36,830 nt of DNA from Roseiflexus sp. (GCA_017743475.1 JAGHYV010000048.1:1-36830), one strand, 5' to 3'; counted from the stretch's first letter, positions 1 through 7,573 are shown. Numbers and translations are program-made. The notes: a model not told the origin generated them from the sequence alone.

Positions 1-2
1 GG

Positions 3-176
3 CGGGGAGAGCGCTGGCTGCTGCACGCCTATTGTTTGCAGCGCCGCGCGGAACGGACGTTTCGGCTGGACCGGGTGCGAGGGTGTGCGCTGGCGCCGCC
101 TGCGGCGCGCTGGGCGCCGGAACCGGCTCTAGCGACGGCAAACCCGGTCAGGTCAGGAGATGCACCGGTGGTGTGA
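3..176 (+). CDS. WYL-domain protein, C-terminal end only
   Basis: An open frame enters from the left edge and stops with TGA at 174-176, giving 57 residues. It reads GERWLLHAYCLQRRAERTFR and then LDRV, the typical end of a WYL domain (an Sm-like ligand-binding fold with a 'RTFRLDRI' type signature). WYL proteins are usually transcription regulators with an N-terminal helix-turn-helix, and some are fused to helicase-associated regions. The DNA-binding part lies outside the window, so regulator versus fusion protein cannot be decided. The residues after LDRV are alanine/proline-rich and look like an unstructured tail. Confidence 0.6.
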   Translation, partial: RGERWLLHAYCLQRRAERTFRLDRVRGCALAPPAARWAPEPALATANPVRSGDAPVV

Positions 177-188
177 CAGACAATGGGT

Positions 189-208
189 GACCGAAATAAA
201 TTTCGGTC
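189..208. repeat. Palindrome GACCGAAAT-aa-ATTTCGGTC
   Basis: Two perfect 9-base arms separated by two bases sit 12 nt after the WYL stop codon. With the flanking TCTACA they are the reverse complement of a shorter palindrome at 7131-7149, so this is a dispersed element, possibly used as a transcript-end hairpin. No T-run follows. The rest of 177-348 shows no gene or other structure I can support. Confidence 0.5.
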
Positions 209-348
209 TACATCTCTCCCAGGAACTCCACTTGTGTGAGAGCGGGGAGCAGGGGAAAGAGGGCGCTCGTGGAACAAACAACGAGGCGTTGTCGTTGGGA
301 TGAGTAGAGATGTCAGCCTTTTCCGATGCTCTGACGATGGAGTGCCCG

Positions 349-1043
349 ATGCGTGCACTATTGTTGATGAGTGCTCTGGTCATTGTTCTCGCCGCATGCG
401 GGACTCCTGCCACAACCATGGGACGGCACGCCTGCGCCGGTAGCCGGTGAAACTGTGGCGATGCCTTCTGCCACACTACTGCCCACGGGTGAACCGGCGA
501 AGCCCCTAGTTGTTGAACCTTCTGCGACGCCTGCCACATTGCCCACAGATGAAGCAGGAACGCCACAAGCTGCGCCTCTGGCAACGTCAGTGATCGAACT
601 TCCTTCCATCGCCAACCCAACGCCTGATGCATTGCCACAATCGGCGCCTGCCGCGCTACAGGCGACAATTGCAGTCACGCCAGTTCCACCGTTGCCAAAC
701 GTTACTACGCTGGCGTTGCAGGGTTCTGCACTGCAACCATCGCTGGTAACGATTGTCGAGCAGGTGGTGTTGCCCAACGAAACGATCTACTGGCGCGCCT
801 GATCGATGACCTGGCGCTACGGAGCAGCAGCGATCTGGTAGCGATCAGTCTGGTCGGCGCTGAGGTGGTGATCTGGAACGACGGATCGCTTAGTTCCCGC
901 AACCAGGAGTTGCCTGCCCACAGGTGCTGGTCGAGGGATACCGTGTGCTGCTGCACGTTGGCGACCGTGACTATGACTACCGTGTCGAAAGGCGCGGATC
1001 ATTCGCACTCTGCGAACAGAGCACCCCGATGTATTCGCCATAG
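349..1043 (+). pseudogene. Degraded lipoprotein gene (C-terminal WxDGSL-type domain)
   Basis: ATG at 349 starts a lipoprotein signal peptide (MRALLLMSALVIVLAACG, lipobox LAAC). This frame closes soon after, and a proline/threonine/alanine-rich linker continues in a second frame (about 425-802). A third frame (about 783-900) reads LLARLIDDLALRSSSDLVAI and VVIWNDGSL. A fourth (about 920-1043) reads PQVLVEGYRVLLHVGDRDYD and ends at TAG 1041-1043. Together these match a small secreted domain common in Chloroflexota, recognised by 'W.DGSLGCP', 'VLV.GYRI.L' and 'Y.Y' motifs. At least three frame changes break it. The order of parts is collinear with an intact protein, so this is decay or sequence error in one gene, not several genes. 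Confidence 0.6.
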
Positions 1044-1047
1044 TGCA

Positions 1048-1077
1048 TTGACATCAGTATGTGATGCGCGGTACAAT
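1048..1077 (+). promoter_or_regulatory. Sigma-70-type promoter for the MmpS-like gene
   Basis: TTGACA at 1048-1053 and TACAAT at 1072-1077 are separated by 18 bp, and the -10 lies 33 bp before the ATG at 1111. It overlaps the end of the broken lipoprotein gene only at its edge. Both hexamers are close to consensus. Confidence 0.6.
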
Positions 1078-1110
1078 CCATGCCAGATAGTATTTGCTGA
1101 AAGATATTGT

Positions 1111-2091
1111 ATGGACCCGCTCCCGCCACGGCGTCCAAGTGTGCAGTTGATCCTGGCGGCGCTGGCGTTTCTCACTGGCGTAACCATTCTGGTTGTGCGC
1201 TTTGGGGGGATTCTTCCGGTCCCGGACGCAGTCTCCACATTGCCGATGACCGCTATGCCTGCTGGGCGCGCAACCGAACCCGCACCAGTCGCAGCGCCGA
1301 CTGACCCCTCGCTTCCATCGCCAACTGTTCCGCCCATGACGCTAACGCCCTCTATGCCAGTAACCGTGTCTCCTGAAACGGTATTCCCTTCCGCAACGTT
1401 GCTGCCATCGCCTGCGATGGCGTCACCAACGGTTGCGCCCATAGCAACGCCGACGTCGTCGCCTGCCACCGTGCTACCGACAATCGTACCGGCGCCATCC
1501 CCATCACCGTCATTGACTCCGCTCCCTGCCACGCTGCCGCCGGAAACCGCTGCTCCGACGCCTGTCGTGTCGCCCATTCCAACATCGACTCCGCTCCCTG
1601 CCACGCTGCCGCCGGAAACCGCTGCTCCGACGTCTGTCGTGTCGCCCATTCCAACCGCAACGGCGACGGCGGATGCGATGCTGGTCGTTCCGACCATGAC
1701 AGCAGGCTCACCGACCGCAGCGCTCACCGCCACGGCGTCTCCCACGCGATCAACAGCGACTGTGACGCTTACGCCTGGTTCAGGCACCCCAACCCCTTCG
1801 CTGACCCCGACGATACGCAGATTGATGCTCTTCGTCGAGGGAACACAACCGCGAGCGGAAATCTCCTACGAAATCGACGATACTGAAGTGCTCGTCGGGA
1901 AAGACATCATCCTACCCTGGCAAACGACAATCGAGGTCGCTTCTGACCGCATTGTGCGTCTGATGGCAGAAGGGGTGGCGGAGATTGGCGATCTCCGGTG
2001 TCAGATCACCGGCGACACCGTACTAAGGCCGATAATCGACTCCAAGTCGGATCTGTACCCGATAGTGAAATGCGAGCTGCGCGGTTCCTGA
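1111..2091 (+). CDS. Membrane-anchored P/T-rich protein with MmpS-like C-terminal domain
   Basis: Start ATG 1111 was chosen because it follows a good promoter and opens with MDPLPPRRPSVQLILAALAF, a short positive N-terminus leading into one membrane helix (about residues 10-30). The frame is open further upstream, but that part overlaps the lipoprotein remnant. Residues about 45-230 are a long proline/threonine/serine linker with an internal 24-residue duplication. The last 90 residues form a folded domain with two cysteines (DLRCQITGD and IVKCELRGS), an aromatic 'ISYEID' strand and 'ILPWQTTI'. This order (isY..., LPW, C.I..D, C at the end) resembles mycobacterial MmpS and related DUF-type beta domains. 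I infer an extracytoplasmic domain held off the membrane by the linker. The function is unknown and the MmpS similarity is by eye only. Confidence 0.65.
   Translation: MDPLPPRRPSVQLILAALAFLTGVTILVVRFGGILPVPDAVSTLPMTAMPAGRATEPAPVAAPTDPSLPSPTVPPMTLTPSMPVTVSPETVFPSATLLPSPAMASPTVAPIATPTSSPATVLPTIVPAPSPSPSLTPLPATLPPETAAPTPVVSPIPTSTPLPATLPPETAAPTSVVSPIPTATATADAMLVVPTMTAGSPTAALTATASPTRSTATVTLTPGSGTPTPSLTPTIRRLMLFVEGTQPRAEISYEIDDTEVLVGKDIILPWQTTIEVASDRIVRLMAEGVAEIGDLRCQITGDTVLRPIIDSKSDLYPIVKCELRGS
1516..1656 (+). repeat. 72-bp in-frame tandem duplication in the P/T linker
   Basis: Two near-identical 72-bp units (1516-1587 and 1588-1656) encode TPLPATLPPETAAPT followed by P/SVVSPIP. The second unit differs by about one base in its coding part, so the duplication is recent or homogenised. 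It lengthens the linker by 24 residues without changing frame. Confidence 0.85.
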
Positions 2092-2149
2092 CCGCGTGGT
2101 GTGCTAGAATGATGCGATAATATGGTACGGTGGCGTATCCGGGTTTCGG

Positions 2150-4735
2150 GTGTTCATCGTGCAGAGCATACGCGACATCATCCAGGCGATTGCACGGCAA
2201 CGTGGGCGGGGTGAGAACACGCCGCTGATCATGCTGCGCGTGCTAGACGAAACGCCCGGCGAGCGCATCAGTCACCTGCCGGTTGACCCGCAACTGGCGC
2301 AGGCATGGCTGGCATACAGCGGTGAGCCGTTCCGTCCCCACCAGGCGCATGCGCTTGCAGCGCTCCGGCGTGGTGAACCGGCGGCGTTGCGTTCGTCCTC
2401 TCCCCATGTTACGGCGACGCTCCAGTTGCTGGCGCGCGCGGCAATAGCCGAGTCGTCGCGTGCTACCGTCATCGTGCTGGCGTTCGACGATGATCATGCA
2501 CATACGCTCTTTGCATCGTTTGAATCTGCCAATCAGTCGTTGCCGTCCCACCTTCGTGCATCAGTTACAACGACAATCGCGCAGCGGATTGATCCATTTG
2601 CGCGTATCGTCATTGTGACCCCGGAGGCGCTGCACGGTCGGGTATTACGGTATCACGCGCGTGCCTGGGGCATGCTCTGGAGTGGGTTGAGTTTGATCCT
2701 GATCCCCGATGTGCATCGGTACACAGGGGTTGCCGGAGCCCATCTGGCCGATCTGCTGATGCGCGCTCATCGGGTTGCTATGGCGCATGGCGCTGCCCCC
2801 GGCTTTCTGGCATCGTTGATCAATGTGCTTGATCCTGCGCCTGCGCTGACCGCGCTGCTTGGCAAATCCTGGCGCGTGATCGATGCTGATGACGGTCCGC
2901 GCACCGCGACGGTGGTCGCGGTCTGGCAGGGAGGTAGCGCCTGGCTGCGCGAAACGACGGAACTGGCGACTATGCTGTGGCGGCAGTCGTATCGGGTCCA
3001 CGTACTGTGCGATGCACTAGGGCGGGCGGCGCTGGCACCTGCCATCGGCGACACTGGCGAAGTAACGGTCGGACCGGAGATCGAACCGGCGCAGGTGCTG
3101 GTCTGCGCCGGTTTTCCGGGTTCGATCAGCGTATTCAGGAGATTGCTGGCAGCGGGACATCAGGCAGTGATCGCCGTGATCGGTGAACGTCCGCAGGAAC
3201 AGGCGCTGGTGCGTCAGGTGTCGATGATGCTGGAAGGTCCGCCGACGATGTGGCCCGTGCCATCTGCAAATGCGTATGTGCTGGCGCAACATGTGGTGTG
3301 TGCCGCCAGTGAACTCCCACTCTCGGCTGCGGATGTTGATGCCTGGGGATGCATCGAGATTGTTCGACGAATGGTGGCCAGCGGACAGCTGGTTGAACTG
3401 CCTGACAATGAACCACTTTGGATCCCGTCTGGTGACGCCGATCCCTATACAGAATTCAGTATCCTGGCAGCCAGCGGTGGTGCCATTACGGCACGTTCTG
3501 AGCAACTGCGCATTCGCGAACGGCTGGATCCAACCCTGTTCGAGCGATGGGCATATGCGGGTGCGGCGCTGCCGCCCGGTGTCGGCGGGTTACGTGTTGT
3601 GCTGCGAGACGAAGAAGAGGGGAGCATTTCACTCCGCCTGGAAACCAGCGGAAGGCGCACCTATCCATTGCGTCGTGCGGATGTGACCGTTCGCGACGTC
3701 TACAATGAGCGCGGATTGTTGCGCGATCAGCGTATGGCATGGGGAAGAGTGGTTGTGCAGGAAACCATTTACGGATGGCGTGAGGCGACCCCTGGCGCAC
3801 CGCCTGCTGACATTGCCCTTAACACGCCCCTTGAAAGCCGTTGGATTGCGCCGGCGTGCTGGTTTGAATTGCCAGTTGCACTTCAGGTGCAAGGACAGTT
3901 TATCGGCTGGTGTCTAACAGCGGCAGTGACATTGCGCGCCCTGGCGTCCTTCACCGATCTTGTGCCGCTGTACGATCATGAACGGCGGCGGTTGTTCTTT
4001 GTCGATGCACAACCCGGCGGAAACGGTCTAGCGCAGTGGCTCTATCAGCACGCTGAGGATGTGTTGCCTGTCGCCTACGATGTTGCGCTAGCATGCCGCT
4101 CTGATCCCCTGCTCGAACCGTTGAGCCGGGTCGATCAGGACTGGTTGCTCGCTCTGCTTGGTCGGGCGCCAGTTGAACCGCTGCGTCGGAGCGAATCAGC
4201 GACTCGCTCCCTAGCTGTTGCGTTGCCTGATCAACGTCGGCAGTCGAACGCGGCATCCAGGTCGCCAGCGGTTGATCCGCAATCCCGGCGAGAGCAACGC
4301 GAGTCGCGCATTCCCGATGCTCAGCAGCCAGTTGATACGTCGCAATCGTCTGCCGGGAAGCATGCGTCGGCACAGCAACCGCCGGATCGCCAGAGCACGC
4401 CGGAGACGCCAGCAACGCTAGCGCAGGCGCAGGCGACGCCCTCCGGAGAAGCATCGGCTGATGTGGCAGCGTTGATCGAACGGCTCCGCCGTCAACGGGA
4501 GCAGCGCGAACGGTCGAAAAACTGCGAGATGCACGCGCAACCGGTGCCTGAGACCGATAGTGAGCCGCGCTTTACGACCGGCGAGCGTATTTTCTGCTTG
4601 CCCTACGGCGATGGTGAAGTGTTGGAAAGTCGTATCGAGGCGGGGCGAGAGGTGCTGGTCGTACGCTTCCCGGAGTATGGCGAACTGACCATTGATCCAG
4701 CGCTCAGCCTGGTGCGCAAACTCAATGCATCGTAG
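2150..4735 (+). CDS. Helicase-like protein (MrfA/DUF1998 type) lacking ATPase motifs
   Basis: The 861-residue product follows the layout of the MrfA (YprA) superfamily-2 helicases, but its catalytic positions are gone. FRPHQAHALAALRRGEP (61-77) matches the Q-motif region. The Walker A loop that should follow (TGTASGKS type) is RSSSPHVTAT. Motif II, normally DEAH, is LIPDVHRYTGVAGAHLADLL (184-203), with the family's 'YxGVxGxH' extension intact. VLVCAGFPGSISVFRRLLA resembles the 'GyPgs...QqaGR' strand of the second RecA domain, but the arginines of motif VI are missing. FVDAQPGGNGLAQWLY matches the DUF1998 'D..GG.G' segment, without the zinc cysteines after it. About 100 polar residues then lead to a C-terminal barrel-like domain (about 810-861, GDGEVLESRIEAGREVLVVRF), similar to the tudor-like tail of UvrD/PcrA. 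GTG 2150 is used; GTG 2159 is an alternative. I infer a non-enzymatic scaffold. Confidence 0.65.
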   Translation: MFIVQSIRDIIQAIARQRGRGENTPLIMLRVLDETPGERISHLPVDPQLAQAWLAYSGEPFRPHQAHALAALRRGEPAALRSSSPHVTATLQLLARAAIAESSRATVIVLAFDDDHAHTLFASFESANQSLPSHLRASVTTTIAQRIDPFARIVIVTPEALHGRVLRYHARAWGMLWSGLSLILIPDVHRYTGVAGAHLADLLMRAHRVAMAHGAAPGFLASLINVLDPAPALTALLGKSWRVIDADDGPRTATVVAVWQGGSAWLRETTELATMLWRQSYRVHVLCDALGRAALAPAIGDTGEVTVGPEIEPAQVLVCAGFPGSISVFRRLLAAGHQAVIAVIGERPQEQALVRQVSMMLEGPPTMWPVPSANAYVLAQHVVCAASELPLSAADVDAWGCIEIVRRMVASGQLVELPDNEPLWIPSGDADPYTEFSILAASGGAITARSEQLRIRERLDPTLFERWAYAGAALPPGVGGLRVVLRDEEEGSISLRLETSGRRTYPLRRADVTVRDVYNERGLLRDQRMAWGRVVVQETIYGWREATPGAPPADIALNTPLESRWIAPACWFELPVALQVQGQFIGWCLTAAVTLRALASFTDLVPLYDHERRRLFFVDAQPGGNGLAQWLYQHAEDVLPVAYDVALACRSDPLLEPLSRVDQDWLLALLGRAPVEPLRRSESATRSLAVALPDQRRQSNAASRSPAVDPQSRREQRESRIPDAQQPVDTSQSSAGKHASAQQPPDRQSTPETPATLAQAQATPSGEASADVAALIERLRRQREQRERSKNCEMHAQPVPETDSEPRFTTGERIFCLPYGDGEVLESRIEAGREVLVVRFPEYGELTIDPALSLVRKLNAS

Positions 4736-4794
4736 GGTCTGGAGATTCCCACAAACTTATAACCACATCGTAACACTCTTCCAAGCGTTAACTC

Positions 4795-4823
4795 TTGCTC
4801 TCACAGGGTTGACATGTTACAAT
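4795..4823 (+). promoter_or_regulatory. Probable promoter of the small-paralogue/zincin operon
   Basis: TTGCTC (4795-4800), a 17-bp spacer and TACAAT (4818-4823) preceded by TG at 4815-4816 form an extended -10 promoter. It lies about 140 nt before the first small gene, in an AT-richer stretch. No terminator was seen after the helicase-like gene. The 5' leader (about 4830-4966) shows no other clear structure. Confidence 0.4.
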
Positions 4824-4966
4824 TTTGAGCGATCCAGTCACATCTCGCGTGCCCTGCACTGTGCCGGATAGCCGAATGATTAGCTTTTCCCGCTTGCAGG
4901 TCAGCGCTAACCAGCGATGTCGTGCGCCTCGGAGGAAGCAGGCGCCTATGAGGAGTGACTACCGCG

Positions 4967-5230
4967 ATGCCGCATGAACGCATCGACTATCCGGAAATGC
5001 TCCGTTCACTTGGGCAATTCATCCAGCAACAGCATCTTAACGAGGTCGCTATCCTTGAGTTTGATCGGGGATGGATTATTTCCGGCGTTACCTATCAGAA
5101 TACAGCGCAGGGGTTCATTCGGGTGGCAGCGGATTTTGTGCTTTCTCACGAAGAACTGCGCCACATTATTCAGCAGATGCGGGATCAGCGCAAACCGGAG
5201 CCGCCGCGCAAAGGGAGGTGGCTGGGATGA
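4967..5230 (+). CDS. Small conserved-looking protein, paralogue 1
   Basis: The product is 87 residues from ATG 4967 (MPHERIDYPEMLRSLGQFIQ). An upstream GTG at 4955 is possible, but AGGAG at 4951-4955 fits the ATG better. The body reads EVAILEFDRGWIISGVTYQN, an alternating strand pattern, and ends in a helix with IIQQMRDQRK. It aligns along its whole length with the next gene: 'DYpemLRslGqFIdeq...V.IlEfd.G.ii.G' and a final 'ShEEL..ii..m'. I do not recognise the family. It has no signal peptide or membrane helix, so it is probably cytoplasmic. It overlaps the next gene by four bases (ATGA). Confidence 0.6.
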   Translation: MPHERIDYPEMLRSLGQFIQQQHLNEVAILEFDRGWIISGVTYQNTAQGFIRVAADFVLSHEELRHIIQQMRDQRKPEPPRKGRWLG

Positions 5231-5490
5231 AATTGTTTCGTGGTCTGGCGAAAACCGATTACCAGGATGTTCTGCGCGCTATCGGGCTGTTTATTGACGA
5301 GCATGGGTACACCGATGTGCGCATTATCGAGATCGAGGACGGGGTAGTATTGCAGGGTCGCGTGCGTGAGCAGCGCGGCATTGGCACTTCCAGCTACGAA
5401 ACATTTCTCATAACCGATGATGATCTGAAAGAAATGGTGCGCACCGCCGCCGAACGGCGCGGTCAAAGGCCGCCAGCATTCACTCAGTGA
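5227..5490 (+). CDS. Small conserved-looking protein, paralogue 2
   Basis: The product is 87 residues, MKLFRGLAKTDYQDVLRAIG onward, with the core VRIIEIEDGVVLQGRV. Its ATG overlaps the stop of paralogue 1 (ATGA at 5227-5230), and GGGAGGT at 5213-5219 is a strong ribosome site. The same strand-strand-helix layout as its neighbour shows a tandem duplication followed by divergence. The overlap points to coupled translation, and I infer the two could form a heterodimer. No known domain was recognised. Confidence 0.65.
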   Translation: MKLFRGLAKTDYQDVLRAIGLFIDEHGYTDVRIIEIEDGVVLQGRVREQRGIGTSSYETFLITDDDLKEMVRTAAERRGQRPPAFTQ

Positions 5491-6674
5491 GAGGAACGAA
5501 CTTGCCTGGACATGCTATCCGAACGTCACGGCGCCTTGGCGCTGCATTACTGCTAGCAGCGGTCGCTGGTGCGGGTGCGCGATACCTGATGATCCGCGCT
5601 GCCAGCAGCATTCCGCGTCCACGAATGATCGACTGGTTGCAGGCGCGCAATGTCGGCGTCGCGGTTTCACAATCATACCTTGCGCCGATGATCGATCGCG
5701 CTGCGCGTCAGGAGCAGTATCGTCAGTTAGTGCAGCGCAGCGAGCCGTTGATTGCCGCGTATATGGGGGTACGCCTGCCGCATCCGGTCGAACGCATCTA
5801 CGTTTTTGACCGGGCGGAATGGATCGAAGCCAACCTCTCCGCCTTTCAGTCGCTTTTTGCGCCGCTTGAAGAGTTGTACGATGAAATCAGCGCGCGCCAG
5901 GGGGTGTTCGGGTTGCTCATAGGGCAACTCAACAGTCAACTTTTGGGGATGCAGATGGGCGCGTTGATCGGGTTCCTGGCGCGGCGTGTGCTCGGTCAGT
6001 ACGATCTCGGTCTGATCTCGCCCGATCCGGATCTGCGCGGCGCGCTCTACTTCGTCGAGCCGAACATCACGCGCATCTGCGCCCAACTCGGTCTCAATGG
6101 CGATGACTTCCGCATGTGGATCGCGCTCCATGAAACAACGCATGTCTTTGAATTCGAAGCATTCCCCTGGGTGCGCGACTATTTTCAGGACCTGCTTCGT
6201 CAGTTTATCAGTCGAGTGAACGACCAGGCGGCAATGCTTAGCGTCGGTATCGTACGATTGATCGAACGGTTGTTGCAGGGTCAACCAATCGACCGGCACT
6301 GGATCGAGTTGATGCTGACGCCTGAGCAACAGGACATCTTTACCCGTATGCAGGCGTTGATGTCAGTGGTGGAAGGGTATTCCAACCACATCATGAACGT
6401 CATCGGTGAGCAGTTGCTCCCCAGTTACTGGCAGATCGAAGCGCGAGTGCGCCAGCGCCAGTTGCGTCGCCCGCTGATCGAGGAAGCGTTCAATCGTTTG
6501 ACCGGTATGGATCTGAAACTGGCACAGTATCAGCAAGGAGAGGCATTCATCCAGGCAGTTGTGGCAGCGCGCGGCGCTCGCTTCGCCAATCGTATCTGGG
6601 AAGGTCCGGAAAATCTGCCGACGATAGAGGAGATCCGTGCACCGCAGCGCTGGATCGCGCGCATGGGCGGATGA
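5487..6674 (+). CDS. Zinc-metallopeptidase-like protein (DUF2342 type)
   Basis: The product is about 395 residues. GTG 5487 overlaps the preceding stop (GTGA). TTG 5502, behind GAGAGGA, is an equally good start and gives MPGHAIRTSRRLGAALLLAA, a single membrane helix. The body holds LNGDDFRMWIALHETTHVFE, an HExxH zinc motif (HETTH) followed by EFEAFPWVRDYF, as in the DUF2342/zincin family. That family is often labelled 'coenzyme F420 biosynthesis-associated', although no biosynthetic reaction is established for it. A second conserved block, MSVVEGYSNHIMNVIGEQLL, contains the VEGxSxHVMD-type segment of the family (E and H), which likely supplies another zinc ligand. Coupling with the two small genes suggests one functional unit. 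The substrate is unknown. Confidence 0.8.
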   Translation: MRGTNLPGHAIRTSRRLGAALLLAAVAGAGARYLMIRAASSIPRPRMIDWLQARNVGVAVSQSYLAPMIDRAARQEQYRQLVQRSEPLIAAYMGVRLPHPVERIYVFDRAEWIEANLSAFQSLFAPLEELYDEISARQGVFGLLIGQLNSQLLGMQMGALIGFLARRVLGQYDLGLISPDPDLRGALYFVEPNITRICAQLGLNGDDFRMWIALHETTHVFEFEAFPWVRDYFQDLLRQFISRVNDQAAMLSVGIVRLIERLLQGQPIDRHWIELMLTPEQQDIFTRMQALMSVVEGYSNHIMNVIGEQLLPSYWQIEARVRQRQLRRPLIEEAFNRLTGMDLKLAQYQQGEAFIQAVVAARGARFANRIWEGPENLPTIEEIRAPQRWIARMGG

Positions 6675-7050
6675 CGTGGTCGACCGGCACTATGTGGTCG
6701 TCACCCGGCGGCTTTGATCACTACACTGTGCCCTTCGGCAGGCGGCAGGGTGCGTTGCGTACATGCGAAATGCAGCAACGCAACAGTGTCGGGCAATTCA
6801 GATAGCCTGAACAGGCGTTCAGATACAACCTCGCTGCCAGATGACGGAATACACTGCCGTGCGCAATGATAGTTGCCGCAAGCTCGATCTGTCATCTGTA
6901 TCAGAGATGTTCATCCACACGCGATCCTTTTCGCCATGAGGCAGGAACGCTTGTCCCGGTTCACCAAACCTGCCTGCATCGCACAGGTCTGACCAATTTA
7001 CTTTCTTCATCTACTTTTGTGCTTCATCCGGGATGGCCCTGATGAGTCCT
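6675..7050. other. Intergenic stretch with a possible broken small gene (-)
   Basis: No intact gene is supported. On the minus strand, ATG 7010 opens MKKVNWSDLCDAGRFGEPGQ and then FLPHGEKDRVWMNISDT. One base out of frame, an open stretch runs to 6701 with ACGNYHCARQCIPSSGSEVV and SERLFRLSELPD. Read together this would be a protein of about 100 residues with one frameshift near 6900. There is no ribosome site and no family match I recognise, so it may be chance. Confidence 0.2.
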
Positions 7051-7230
7051 GAGAATTATAGCAGTTCTCAGACGCATTGACCCCTGTCTGGGCCTCTCGT
7101 GTTGCGCCAGACGCCCGCTTCTAGCAAAGTGTAGACCGAAATTCGGTCATCGCGCGTGGATGCGCCATTCCCAGGAGTGTTCAACCTTGTCCGATGGGTT
7201 CAACCTTTGTGAGAACTGCTATAAATGCTC
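7051..7230. mobile_element. MITE-like element with about 20-bp terminal inverted repeats
   Basis: The ends GAGAATTATAGCAGTTCTCA (7051-7070) and, reverse complemented, GAGCATTTATAGCAGTTCTC (7211-7230, with an A at 7210 completing it) match except for one indel and one neighbouring change. Fourteen bases, TATAGCAGTTCTCA, are perfect on both sides. The 180-bp interior has no coding frame worth noting and includes a palindrome (7134-7148). The same 14 bases recur alone at 27018-27031. Size, inverted ends and recurrence fit a non-autonomous miniature element. I could not identify a convincing target-site duplication. Confidence 0.5.
7134..7148. repeat. Palindrome GACCGAA-a-TTCGGTC
   Basis: This is the second copy of the element at 189-208, in opposite orientation, with the shared outer context TGTAGACCGAAAT...TCGGTCA. 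The loop is shorter here. It lies inside the MITE-like element. Confidence 0.5.
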
Positions 7231-7287
7231 AATCTTTACTATTTCGGTTATCGTGAAACGCGCCATTCCCAGGAGTGTTCAACCTTG
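7162..7287 (+). repeat. 28-bp direct repeat, two copies 98 bp apart
   Basis: Copies at 7162-7189 and 7260-7287 are identical and contain CCATTCCCAGGAGTGTTCAA. One copy is inside the MITE-like element and one just outside, so the element may have inserted into or duplicated neighbouring sequence. The remaining stretch 7288-7500 shows no gene I can support. Confidence 0.75.
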
Positions 7288-7500
7288 CCAGTCTAGAGTG
7301 GCCCCAAATCCACAGCGGGATCTCTGGAGCATGACCGCCTTTCGTCAGCGTGCCGAAGAAAGCGATTCTTCACCGCACTCTGAAGTCGCTGGTGCAGTGA
7401 AACGTTTGCCTGGTCAGGCGACAAGAGAGAGCGATGCCAGCCCTGGTAGGCTGGCATTCACCATTCCGTGCAGAGTGTGAGAGCGTGCCTGACTATGCGA

Positions 7501-7538
7501 ACGAAGCAACCTTCCTGTCTGGCAGAAGATTGCTTCGT
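7501..7538 (-). terminator. Strong hairpin after the symporter operon
   Basis: ACGAAGCAA (7501-7509) and TTGCTTCGT (7530-7538) are perfect 9-base arms, with inner CTTC/GAAG pairing. It lies 36 nt beyond the symporter stop. There is no T-run, so it may be a transcript-end hairpin or a repeat of the widespread 'GAAGCAATC' type rather than a true Rho-independent terminator. Confidence 0.4.
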
Positions 7539-7573
7539 CGCAATGACCAGGCAACCCGATCTGGGGTGGGCGC

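Noticed and set aside
999-1787. Long minus-strand open frame (Val/Gly-rich) opposite the P/T-rich gene
   Set aside because: It is the antisense shadow of a GC-rich proline/threonine linker. It has no ribosome site or domain, and the plus-strand gene has promoter, membrane helix and a folded C-terminus.
4809-4814. Perfect TTGACA as a -35 box before the small paralogues
   Set aside because: No -10-like hexamer lies 16-19 bp downstream. The overlapping TTGCTC-N17-TACAAT reading with extended -10 is better.
7131-7287. CRISPR-like repeats
   Set aside because: There are only two identical 28-bp copies and no regular spacer series, and no cas gene is present in the window.
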